From positions 97,466,279-97,530,278 of the forward strand of contig NC_039361.1 of assembly GCF_003573695.1 (NCBI RefSeq): 64,000 nucleotides of DNA, given 5' to 3'. The notes under the pieces were generated by a model, which searched no databases, was not told the origin of the DNA, and saw only the letters and a program-made list of their open reading frames with translations. This DNA comes from Papaver somniferum. Lineage: Eukaryota; Streptophyta; Magnoliopsida; Ranunculales; Papaveraceae. This document shows positions 44,490 through 55,904 of this stretch, piece after piece (position 1 is the stretch's first letter; each line of letters opens with the position of its first letter). The position numbers and the translations under genes were made by a program.

Positions 44490-44635
44490 AAAAATAGCAA
44501 GGGTGAAACTGGATTCATCCTGACTTAAACTTAAAAAATAGCAAGGATGAAACTGAATGCATCCTGATGTAAAGTAAAAATAAGAAAAAAGTATTTGAAA
44601 ATGGGTAGGATGAAACTGTTTACATCCTAGCTATT
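44490..44635. repeat. Three AGGATG...CATCCT palindromic units
   Basis: GTGAAACTGGATTCATCCTG, GGATGAAACTGAATGCATCC and GGATGAAACTGTTTACATCC occur within 140 bp, each with arms (A)GGATG / CATCC(T) around AAACTG. Confidence 0.65.
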
Positions 44636-44749
44636 TTTACATTTTTATCCATTTAAACAGTATCAAAATCTAAATGTCCTTTTCATCCAGGAATTGTTGA
44701 TTTTGGTCTTTTTAACCAATTTTGTGATCTGAAAACCATCTATCATATT

Positions 44750-45135
44750 TTTGGTTTGTTGTGGCGTGGCTAACCCCCCGCCACCCCACCCTCGTGGTGC
44801 ACTTTTGATTTGGTGTGGCTCGGCTTTGCCTTGCCCCGTCCCGATGCATGCTTAGGACTTTTGATTTGGTGTGACTAGGTTTAACCTCGCCTCGTCGCTT
44901 AGGATTTCTTAATTTAGTGTGGCTCGGCTTCGTCACACCCCATCGCTTAGGATTTTTAATTCGGTGTGGCTGGGCGAACCGGAAAAAAAGGTTCTTATTA
45001 CTTCGTGGTTTTTTATGTTTTTAAGCTCTAGAACTTGATAATAGCATATTATTGTACCGCACGTAAAATCAATCTCAACCCCGTCGCTTTGGATTTTTGA
45101 TTTGGTGATTGCTTTTTTGATTTGGTGTGGCGTTG
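44750..45135. repeat. Degenerate ~55-bp tandem repeat
   Basis: TTTGATTTGGTGTGGCTCGG and CGCTTAGGATTTTT recur four to five times with substitutions and gaps. The last, weaker copies lie at 45060-45135. Confidence 0.65.
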
Positions 45136-45234
45136 TTTGATTTGGGGTTTCAAGTTGAGATAATATTGGTTATGATACAAATATGTGGTTTAAACGTATA
45201 TCAATAAAACATGTGTGTATTTGATCTCCAAAGA

Positions 45235-45310
45235 ACTAATGGCTCAATGGATAGGTGACAGTTGTGACAACCCGTGGGTCTCGAAATCAATTCCGTTCCC
45301 ATGCAAAACT
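45235..45310 (+). other. tRNA-like segment, possible SINE relic
   Basis: TGGCTCAATGGATAGG resembles the D-arm/box A of a tRNA, but the expected GGTTCGAATCC box B is only weakly matched (TCTCGAAATCAATTCC). Not a functional tRNA. Confidence 0.25.
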
Positions 45311-48300
45311 TATGATTTTTTTAAAAGTACGTTACTAGTTAACATGAGTATGGTCCACCTACTTAACTTACAATTAAGTTTAGGTGTAAACCAAGTATAA
45401 GTTATTTATTAGGTGTAAACACCCACATAAGTATTGTATACTCATGTTTCGGGTAACGCTGTTAAAAAGGCCCGCTAAATACAGGGTGTAAACGTAGTGT
45501 AATTCAAATTATAATGCTCCGACCAATAGAGTCCCGCCACTTGTCCTCTTCAGAATTACTAATGTCCAAAAATTTTATCTAATTTAATTTGAGAGGGGTG
45601 TCACACTCACCATGCGACATGGAAGTTCATATGACTTAGTCTTTTAAAGGGGCGGAGATTACTTGATTAAATTGATGCATGCATCTCCCAACATTTTACG
45701 GGTGGTGTGGGGATCACTTTGGTGAGTCCAGGTAATTTTCTAAGCATATGCTTACAAAGACTGAATCAATAATATGAGATTCGTATCATCATAATTAAGC
45801 CATAGACTACTATTTCGGTGGAACATAGAAAATCACTTGAATCAAAAACTTTCGTCTGCAAATTGCAGTTGATCGGGTGAGCAACTTTAACCACGTTTAT
45901 TATCTGGTTTAGGTAAAGCCTAAAAAGATTGCCCTAATATTTGGTCCAGACCTAGGTGAATATAAACTATCTAGTCGTACAATGTTGAAAAAAGTATACT
46001 GTAATTATTAACGGCGACTCCTGTTGTAAAAATGGGTTGGTTGGCTGGCTAGCCTAGCCTAGCCATGTAATTCTGCGATTTACCTTCTTTTGTTAAAAAT
46101 ATAGCCTTGGGGGATGTATATTAGGTTTAAAAATGCAGGTTTCAGGAAACTGAACTTGTGTTTTATTAAGCATGAACTGAAGTAGTACGTACCTGAGCAT
46201 GAAATGTTAGTTTGTTCAAACTACAGATTAAACTCTAAGAAATTAAAGAATAATTTTTGTAAAGTATTTTGATTCTGTGAGTATCCTGAATGAGGGGTAT
46301 TTTTTAAGTTTCCTCTATTATTAGCCAGCTAGAGTAGCTCCTCTTGTGCGTACAGTACACACATGGCAAAGTTGTGCGGGGGGTTGCATGCATGCATGAC
46401 TCTCATACAACACAAGAATATCACAAAATGTGCAAGATAAAAATTGCCCAAAACTTGATGTTAGCCGAACAAGAAACTTTACCTAAGCGCAAGGGATAAT
46501 ATATATGAGACTTGTTCCGACAGTAATGGTCCTGTATGCTAGGGCTTTTAACCGTCCGAGTATCATGCTGTTTTTTTTTCTTCCCATTCTTATCATCTGG
46601 CTGGTAACTTAGGAAAGGCGTAATCATAATCTAAACATATCTAGCTATGGACATATAAATATATATGTCCACATGTAGATGCATGATGACTGGTGGACCA
46701 AATGTTGCATCATTGTTTCTTAATATCTTTCCTTTTCTCCTTCTTCCTAGTAAAGACAAAGCAAAGACTACGTCATCTTAAAACCCATGCCAAGACAGGA
46801 TAATAGGAATCTTCTCCTTCATCTTCTTCTTTCTAAGTTTTGAGTAACACCAAGTCACCAACACCAACAACAACACATTCACTCACATAACAATGCGTAA
46901 GTTTGACATTAATTAAGACATAAGTTAACAAAATGCCCGTGCATGCTATATCTCAAAAATTATACGTACGCTTAACCTTGTCCATTCCCATCGAGACCAG
47001 TAACTTAATTAATACGGGTTAGGAATAGGCGCGATGACTGAATAGTCCTTTATTGCTTATGTAATTCTGACATTTGAAGTTTTTGTTGTTAATAAATTTT
47101 GGACAATACTTTTAATTTCAACAGTAATCCCGTCTTATGATAGATGTTTTTCATTCGATTTTTTTTTTTTACTCCCTCAATTACGGAAAATTTTCATTCA
47201 GTGGAATATTTTTAGTCTGGTGCTTGGTAATGCCACATTTGATCTGTTTGTTATGTCAATCAGTCCATAAGGTCTTGAAGCTATGTTCCAAAAAAAGTAA
47301 GGGAATTGTTTGCAAAGTTTCCAATTTACTTAGCTAAGTAGTGACTAGTGTCTACTGATCAATACGTTTCCTTTCTCTGTTCTCCTCTCCTCTTCTATTT
47401 TCATTTTTTTTTGAAACGGTCCTCTTCTATTTTCTCTAATAGGGTTCTGTTCATTATTAATGACGATAGTTAATTAACTAAACCTTAACATCTCACCTAA
47501 TTTAAATATACGGAAATTAAAAAGTGAAACATATAAGAAAAGGACTAGTAGCCGTTAGTGACAGTTATAATCAGCTGAATAGCGTACTATTCCATGACTG
47601 ATTAGATACCCTTATTCTCTAGCTACTATACTGTACTCTATAATAATGTCAATCATGTCCTGTACTAGCCTGAAAATTACTTCTAAGCAAATTTGTTTTC
47701 TCTCATATCTCCCTCATTCGAAAACTTAATATTTACTTTTCATCATATGAAGTTATGAACAGATATCCAATCCATATTGTTATTAATTAACCCTGGATTA
47801 GTCGATGGATTTCTTTCTTCTCGAGAAGTATTCCATACTTAAGTAAGGCATCACCTTATATATAAATTAATACGATGCTCTCTTAAAAAAACTATCTTTG
47901 AGTGTATCGAAACATACATGTTTTGATAATCGAAATTTTTTTCTTCTTTTACCGGCTCTTATCTGCATGGTACATAATCGTTGATTACTCGGAAACATGC
48001 GTGAGATGAGAATATCTTGGGGGTATCTACAGAGAATCGAAATATACATCGCAACAAGAAACTATCTAGGGTCTATTATTCTTCTGATGTATATTCATGA
48101 TTAAGAATCTTTACGGATAAAAAAAAAGGACTACTCTTTGACATAAAAACCTTTTACACGAGACAGTATTCGATTTCGAAGATGATGATGAAACATTTGA
48201 AACTTGAGAGTCTAATATCTCAGAAAGCAAATGAACTTTTTCAAACTCTTCTCAAAAGGTATTTTTCCCTAAAAGAAAGAAAAATTAAAACACCCCATAT

Positions 48301-49180
48301 TTTCTGATTGAATTAAGGATTAAATTTTTCATTGCCGTGTTTCTTTTTTGAAGCATTCATAGTCGTGCTGATAACCTTCTCTGATAATTGCTTCCTTCTT
48401 GCCCTTCAAACTCAAAATCTTTTTTCTTTCCTGTATACCATGTATTTTATTTGTTATTTCATTCACTGGCTGAGATTTTAAATATGCAAGCAGTGACCCA
48501 ATGACACTATGCGGTAGATATGAGAGCAATTTCTTAACGATAGAAGCAATTTGTAGTCAATAACAATAAGGGATCAGAAGTGTAGTCCGGCTGAGTAATC
48601 AAAATCTTTTCTCAAAGCATAATAACAAAAAAAAGACCCTACAGTACACCCCTACATGATTAAGCTTGTCTCTGTCGGCATATCCATTTCTTATTAACAA
48701 AATGAGAAAACCAACTAAGTTGATAAAAAAGTTTGTGAAAAAGAAGAAAACATTGAATAAATATAAGTTATAATATAATAGTAGTGTTTCTTTCAATTTC
48801 ATGTAGACACAAAAAAAGATTTGTCTATAAGAGAAACACGTTTAATTGCAGAGATATAGTGAGATATATAGCTGTTGCTATTTAGTTTAGTTTTTCTAAA
48901 GATAGAGATATCTTAAATATCAATCCATTTCAATGCAAAAGCAGCACCAAATTTGCTTCAATGATACTTGATTGCTTCATCTCTCTCTTTCTATCTCTCC
49001 CTGTATCTCTCATGGACCCCATAACTTGAAATCTAAGCATGAATTAAGTTAAAGATACCTCATTTTCTATTTAGTCTTTTATATATGTGCATGCTCTTAC
49101 AAATTCATATTTCCACCTGTAAAATACTTCCTTCTTATTCTTCTTTGAACATCATCATCATCATCATAATTCAACCGATC
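45311..49180. other. Intergenic DNA upstream of the MYB gene
   Basis: No coding gene supported. One promoter-leader-like stretch lies at 46650-46905 (TATAAATA at 46653-46660, TACGTCA at about 46770, a CAA/ACC-rich leader, then AATGC/GTAAGT). The rest is AT-rich with stops in all frames. Confidence 0.4.
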
Positions 49181-49330
49181 ACCATATATATAAGTATTTG
49201 AAATGTTTGGAACCATTAAGAGACTGGTCTAACAACTGGCCTGTTCTTCGAGTTGAACCCGCCAAAAGAGATCAACCCATTTCGTCTCGATCATCATCAT
49301 CAACCGGAATTCAATAAGATATCGAACGAA
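49181..49330 (+). promoter_or_regulatory. MYB gene core promoter and 5' UTR
   Basis: A TATATATAAG box at about 49185-49194 precedes the start codon at 49331 by about 140 bp. An in-frame TAA at 49217-49219 rules out a longer ATG-initiated protein. Confidence 0.5.
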
Positions 49331-50720
49331 ATGGGGCGACAACTACAAACTTGCAGTACTTCGAAGCAGAAGCTCAGGAAAGGCTTATGGTCTCCTGAAG
49401 AAGATCAAAAATTGTTCAATCATATTACTACATTTGGTGTTGGTTGCTGGAGTTCTGTTCCTAAACAAGCTGGTATATAGATATAAAACATAAAATTAAT
49501 ATTCTCATTCATGTTAGATATATTGTTTGTTAACATTAATTAATCGCAGGGAATAATGACGCCAAGTTTTAAATGAATGACATGGTTGAATCAATGTGTT
49601 TGCTTATAGGGCTGCAAAGATGTGGAAAGAGTTGTAGACTGAGATGGTTAAACTACTTAAGACCAGATCTTAAGAGAGGATTGTTTTCGAAACAAGAAGA
49701 AGATCACATAATCTATCTTCATGAAGTTTTGGGGAACAGGTAATATTCATCATGGCCAGTCTCAAATTGTTTTGGTTTTTGTTTTCTTTGAGTAACTTAT
49801 TTATATTCATGTTGGGTTATTTGTGTAGGTGGGCACAAATTGCAGCACAACTACCAGGAAGAACAGATAATGAGATTAAAAACTTTTGGAATTCGAGTTT
49901 GAAGAAGAAACTGAAACAGCAAGGAATTGATCCGAATACTCATAAAGCTTTATTGAATACTGAGATTGGCCATGGAAGAATAGATAACAAAATTTATACT
50001 GCTAGTGGGACAGAAAACAACATTTTTCAAGCATCTCATCCTCAACAGTCGTTTGTTAACGATAATTCAAACTACTTATTCCCTAACGAACCACAAGTTG
50101 GTGAATATTCTTCGAAAGACAACTTTCTAACAAAACCAGTGTTCGATCCATTTCCATTGTCTGAATTCCAATCTTCTGCATATGAGTCAATTGGGATGAG
50201 TACAACGAAAAATTCACAACTTGTATTTCAATGTCAGCAACAAAATTTGACGCCTTTAGAGAACACAAACCATTTAGAGATGAACCCAGAATTTAGGTTC
50301 ACTTCTATGCCAAATTTGAGTTCATGGTCTTATGATGATTTGAAGGTTGTTGATACTGCTGATTTTTCCGATAATTCGACTTCAAGAGTAAGCACATTAT
50401 CTATGAACAACAATGGGATGAATGATAATAGCTCCAGTACAAATAACTGTCATGGGGAATTTGTTATTGGTACAAACAATATGATTGAAAATGAAGGTTT
50501 TTCTTGGGACACTGCAGAAACCAAGTTAGAGTCTTTGTTTGGGTTTCAAGCGAATGAGATAAAATGTGAAGAAGTGAAATTAAGTTCTTGGGAGGAAAAT
50601 CAAAATCAGAATCAGTTGAATAGACAAAATAATGTTGAAAATCTTAATAGCTTCTTCTTCACAACTCTAACAGAAGATTTAACCGAAACGAGTTTGGACG
50701 ATTTCTTCGAGCAAATTTAG
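49331..50720 (+). CDS. R2R3-MYB transcription factor
   Basis: Three exons: 49331-49472, 49610-49739 and 49829-50720, giving 387 residues, with introns of 137 and 89 bp at the usual positions for R2R3-MYB genes. R2 (about residues 18-67) has [51 protein letters not shown], with all three Trp present. R3 (about 68-118) begins with Phe in place of the first Trp ([12 protein letters not shown]) and ends [23 protein letters not shown], which is intact. The sequence [17 protein letters not shown] after R3 resembles subgroup 13 (MYB61/MYB86) and related cell-wall MYBs. The C-terminus is Asn/Ser-rich with an acidic end ([13 protein letters not shown]), likely an activation region. The DNA-binding role is well supported; the target pathway is inference. 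An AATAAA signal lies at 50935-50940. Confidence 0.95.
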
Positions 50721-51713
50721 CTTGTAATTCAAAGAGCAGGGATATGCAGTAAAGTTTTCATTTTTCAAGCAAGCATAGAGGTAAGCAATCATAAGGCGAA
50801 TCAATATACAGAAACTTGTAATATTCAGTTTATTATCTTTTTCTTGTTTTCTTTCTTCTATTTTACAAATTACTGTAATAAGTTTTCTTCATGTTTGTTC
50901 TTGTTGGTTTTTTGTAATACTTTCAGCTTACAAGAATAAAAGCTGTACAAAATTATACTCATGTGATGCATATACAACTTTAGTCAGCATCCAATTAAGC
51001 GAAGATTAAGAGTTGATTGTATAAAATGCATGTGATGCACGCAATCGCGTTAATTAAAAGAGGAATCTGTTAACAGTTAACACCATATCTATAAACATGT
51101 TGTTTAACTTGTGTGTAACGATCAAAGAAATCGAAATACTGTACAACACTGTATGGACTAGGTTGGCATATTCCGCCAATGAGGAACAATGATAAAAAAT
51201 AAAAATAAAACATATGCATAAACAAAATAGAGTTGCAGGATTTCATGTATTTGACCATGGGTTTTGGGATTTCTAGAAGTTCTTTGCTCATAGGAAAAGA
51301 AAACGCACATGAAATGATCATTTTTGTAAATATTTCAGCAAACTTCAATAATGGTGTATTAGCAAAAGAAAACCGAGATTGGGTTAATGGCATTTATTGC
51401 CTGTCTAATCATACTTAGACCATTTAACCTCCTCTATATGATTATGGGGGTGGACCATATAGAATCAAAGTCACCAGAAGGTTCAGAAACCCTACTATTT
51501 GGAAGTAATTTTTTTTACTTGCTACAATATGGGACTACCACTAAGCAGAATTTTGATGTGGAATAACAGAGTGATTCCTAAACCAGGCTTCACAGAACTG
51601 AATATTTTTTGCAAACAAAATCGGAAGAATCTAAAGATACTGAACTTCACTTGAGGAAAAAAAAAAAACACCCACTACGGTGTCGTTAATGGAGATTTTA
51701 CAACAGATTAGTA
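50721..51713. other. Convergent intergenic region between MYB and GAA1
   Basis: 3' UTRs of two convergent genes. AATAAA on plus at 50935-50940 serves the MYB; AATAAA on minus at 51398-51393 may serve GAA1. No other gene is seen. Confidence 0.6.
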
Positions 51714-54700
51714 TTAACATGGATGCAATAAAATATGCATGCATAATACCCAACAAGGAAAATGGATCAATACCACATAGAGGTAAGTGGCACTGTTCCA
51801 TGCCCATAAAGACTCTGCCCAAATCCAGAAATCACCTACATTCACTGCACCAAACCCTTCTGACCAACCCTTGATTAAGGCTAACCCTGCCGGAGGAAAC
51901 CCAATCATTGCCACCACTAAGTTAAAAGCTATCAACGAGAATGCTTTTGAGTTCCCTGATCTACCTGTGAGCTTTAAAGGATGAACTAGTAAACACATGG
52001 GGACCAATATGATAGCCCCGATTTGAGCTGTAGCATAGTTGATGATAGACATTAGACCTAAACCAATTGAAGCAACTGCGATCATCACAGACTTCAGAGT
52101 AGCCCATTCACTGTTTTGACATCCAGAAGTAGTAGGGTATGAATAAGGAGAACCCAACATCGAGTAGAGGATAAGAAGGATGAAAATGGAGGAGGAGGCC
52201 CAGATAAACATGTTGTTCGTCGGGGTCATCTCAGGAATGTGATTGATCAAGGATGGAAGTAATGAAACTATTGTAGCCCATAAGTGGATTATAAATACCA
52301 CTTTTGCAGCATGCAACCATCTCCATGATTTTAGAACTCCAGGCTTTGCGGTAGAGGAAAAAGCAGGTACTTGGTTTTCTTTTGTCAGATTCGAACCCAG
52401 ATTTTTAGCACCAGAATACAGAGCTGCTGCAGCTATAGGAAGTGGCACAAGGAGCAATAAAAATGCAATCATGTAGACTCCAACTGAGACGAATTTACTG
52501 GGAGATGTCATGAGGTAGAGGAAAAAAGATTGGTGAAACTTTTCAAGAAGATTGTTCACTGAACGGACTACACTTTCCATCAACCTGCACCAAAGTACCC
52601 CAACATATAAGAATATCATCTAACAGAAGGAAACAGTTCAACAGTGAAGGTAATTTTACAACTAGTCATCTACAAATTTCCAAAATCATGAATTCATCGA
52701 AAAAGTGTCCGTTTAAATATTTTGACTAATGTCTCGCATAAGCAAATTCAAGTAACTGTGTTCCAAAACTTGTCTTTCATTTAAAAACATGTCTTAGAAA
52801 CTAGTGAGTGTAGATAAATTACAAAGGGAACATAAGGAAATGAGCTGACCTGCCACCCCTTAGAAGAAACTCCGTCCGTCTGCCTTCGTTATTTAGAAAA
52901 CCTCTGGGTGATATCTCTAAAGTAACTGCATCAACTTGGTAATCACGAAAAGCACCATGTGACCCAGTCGGTACCCCTATGGCCTGTCATAAGAAAAGAA
53001 AAAATGGGCATGTAAATCGAATTGAAGTGTCAACAAAGATCCCCAACAACCCCACAGTTCAGAGGAATAATCTACAGAGGGGCAAGGTTAGCCAACTTGA
53101 CAACGCTACTTACTTGATAATATAATGAACTAGCAAGTGTAGCTGTGCCGTCCACGTATTCTGCAGCCGGCATACCAAACTTCCACTGTGAATTTAAGCC
53201 TTTAGCCACTTTGCTAACTGACTCGAGAATCTGACCCATAACTTGGAGCCATGCTAAGTTGAGCAGGCAATATACTTTCTCTACCTTTACACGCAGACCT
53301 TGTGTATGTACTGCCAAATAATGCACTGTATTGATGAGATCTAGGTTTGGCATCTGCCCGTTAGATGCCTCAGCGTATATACAAAGTGTATCCTTCTCAG
53401 TTTCTTCATGTTTCTCCACGACTTTTATGACAAGTGCTGCGGCCATAGTACCAGCACGTCTAAAGACATCAGTGTTTCCAGCCCCTGTGGTAGGATTCTC
53501 TTTGCTTTCTGGCCCATTAAATACTGGAGTGTGATAATCTCGAAGCCAAGCAGAAACAGATGTATACTCCCCATATCGTGAGTCTGCAGCCAGCCAAACA
53601 ATATCCTTTGCTAGCCAGGTGACACGGCCAAGTAGGGAAAATACTGAGTATGCAAGACCTATCGACAGAGCCTCACTTAACTCAATCTTTGTTGAATTGT
53701 AAGGCGTCACAAATACTATTGCTTCTTTTCCGTCACCGCGTGGTGCTCTTATGATACCAACAGTGTTTATTCCATGTATGGCACTAGTATTTTGAAGCAA
53801 CAACCCTGTATAAGGGGTATCTGAGAAAAAGTGGAGGATACGAAATTGACTAATTTTCTCATGAAATCTGTGGTGATAAACTTCAACACCTGATTCTTCC
53901 ATTCTTTGTGTGAGCAATCTCGCAATTTCTCTGCATCAGTACACAAACTAAGACACATAGTATAACTAAGTTGGGTCCAATCATCAACAAATGCATGCAA
54001 CGAACATTTTGATAGCCGCTAGTATGAACCACGGCAGATGGTGTAACTTTACAACTGAACCAAAATCTCGATAAGAAGGATCATTCTAAGTTGTAACAGT
54101 AGGCTTTACAAAATTGAATAAACTAGAGAATCCCACAGACCATGCACACCGCAATTAGCTTTCCCTTGGTCACTACAACCAATGTGACAAGATAAATAAA
54201 TTGTCACAGCTTCCGAAGAAACCATGAATGTCTACAGAATGAATATGGCAGAATACAAATTAAAGATGAATACATACATTCCAGTTTCTTCTGGCTTTAA
54301 GGACATGGACATTATATCCTTAACCAGCTTATTAGCTTCCATTGTATCATAACGAGAGAACATGGGATTTGCAGAACCTGACAAACAATAATTACGTCAT
54401 ATTCAACATGTAAGCTTCATAAGCCGTGGTTTTAAACTCTGAAAACTACGAAACACTATCTTGAAACCTGATAACAATGAGAAGCTATGTACCAATGACA
54501 CGGGGTACGAGTTTCAGTGTCCGCCACAACTAGCTGATAATAAAAAATTCAGAGGCACGGGTAGTAATAATAATGGCCAAAACCAAGCTTATTATAGTTT
54601 AAGAAAAAAACAGCCATGTTTCTTTTTCTTCTCTTTCATTTTCTTTATTCTAAATTTTCAAGCTTTGTAAAACTGAGTTGCATTAACATTAAAGTTTATT

Positions 54701-55410
54701 GGCCATCAGAGCTGTTGCTGTGCCAAACTGGTCCATCGCGAGAAAGTACCAACATTAAAACGTGTCGATGTGGGGAGATTTTGAAAAGTAGTGTCTTTGT
54801 TACACAGATGTTACAAGTATATATTATATATGCAGACCTTGTCGGTACAAATGTATCATGTTTGTAATGGAAATACACTAGTGCCATGAAAAAACTATCC
54901 ACTGTATATTTGAACTCAATCATGTTCGGATCAATTAAGAGTTTTCCTAAAAAGTAATTGGAGCCTAAATCCCTTTCCCTCATGACAACTGAAATGAATT
55001 ACACTAATTATGACAATTGGGATTCTTTATTTTGCAACAAGCTCAACCAACTTTTAAGTAATTCACTATAGAATCAATTCAAGGTAAGAGGATACAATTC
55101 AAACCTGGCATTAGAGCATTTTCAGAAATGTAACTATTTTTAGCCATTAGAGGTAGCAAAAAGAGAGCTAAGATCCCTCCAATACAGCATATAACACTGA
55201 AAAAAGAAAACCCAAAAATATTCAGATCAGTATCTTAAGCAAATGTCGAAAATTAGGTCAGGATGTTTATCTACTACTAAAATGAAATTCGAAAGAGAAG
55301 AAAATGAATTACCTAAAGAAGACATTATGAGAAATTAAGAAGATGCCGATACGGACAATGGGTCGAGGTTTAGGTTTAGGGTTCTGAGAATCCGGAATAC
55401 CATTCTCCAT
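51714..55410 (-). CDS. GAA1: GPI transamidase subunit GAA1/GPAA1
   Basis: Six exons on the minus strand: 55410-55313, 55196-55105, 54377-54278, 53930-53114, 52983-52850 and 52584-51714. They sum to 2112 bp, giving 703 residues with no stop, close to the ~700 of plant GAA1. All borders are GT-AG and phases match. The N-terminus (ENGIPDSQNPKPKPRPIVRI) leads into one membrane segment, then SENALMPGSAN. The lumenal domain has VGIIRAPRGDGKEAIVFVTPYN. Several hydrophobic segments follow the sequence SVNNLLEKFHQSFFLYLMTS. GAA1 acts in the ER-membrane GPI transamidase complex, which attaches GPI anchors to proteins, and is thought to bind the GPI lipid and the substrate protein. The gene looks intact and functional. 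It converges with the MYB gene. Confidence 0.95.
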
Positions 55411-55574
55411 GATCGACGAGAAGAATTTAAGATGGATAGATTCACCACCCTCCACTATTTAGTTCTTCTAGCTGAGACCTAGTTCTAGATGTACATGAGA
55501 CAAACTTAAAAGGACATTCAAAATTGGTTTAGTCCTGATGAACCCGTTGAGAGCAGAAAATCAATCCTGAATCC
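55411..55574 (-). promoter_or_regulatory. GAA1 promoter region
   Basis: Only about 160 bp separate the GAA1 start codon from the NAC-alpha-like fragment on the other strand. No clear TATA box is seen. Confidence 0.3.
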
Positions 55575-55765
55575 CTGATGGAACCGTTGTTCAGGATGAT
55601 GAAGACGATAATGACGAGGGAGATGATAAACAAGATGGGGAAGTCACTGGGAGATCGAAGCAAAGCAGAAGCGAAAGGTAAAGGAAGAGTCGTAAAAGGC
55701 GATGCTGAAGCTTGGAATGCATCGCTGGTGTTAGCAGTTAGCCGTGTTACACAAACTTATAGGGG
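55575..55765 (+). pseudogene. Fragment of a nascent-polypeptide-associated complex alpha (NACA) gene
   Basis: One frame reads DDEDDNDEGDDKQDGEVTGR and then SKQSRSE. After a shift come KSRK, then (frame change) AMLKLGM-like and GVSRVT-like codons. NAC-alpha proteins have an acidic DDEDD run followed by SKQSRSEKKSRKAMLKLGM and GVSRVT in this order, so I read it as a decayed copy of that segment. At least two frameshifts and stops break it, and neither the NAC domain core nor the UBA end is present. It could be a processed pseudogene or a captured fragment. Confidence 0.6.
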
Positions 55766-55904
55766 TTAGTCAAATGAGATTTTAAATGACTTGAGAGATT
55801 TTTTGGAAATCTTCCGTCATTGGTTGAGACATTTTTTCAAAGTCATTTCCATGTTATTTGATTACGATCTTTATCGTTTTTCTAAGATACATTGGTCAAA
55901 GGTC
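55766..55904. other. Spacer
   Basis: Short AT-rich spacer between the NAC-alpha fragment and the LINE end; nothing seen. Confidence 0.4.

Noticed and set aside
45235..45310. Functional tRNA gene
   Set aside because: Box B and the acceptor stem do not pair; at most a SINE relic.
55578..55769. 63-codon ATG-initiated frame as a small protein
   Set aside because: A different frame of the same DNA matches the NAC-alpha order of motifs; the ATG frame is a shadow of that decayed segment.
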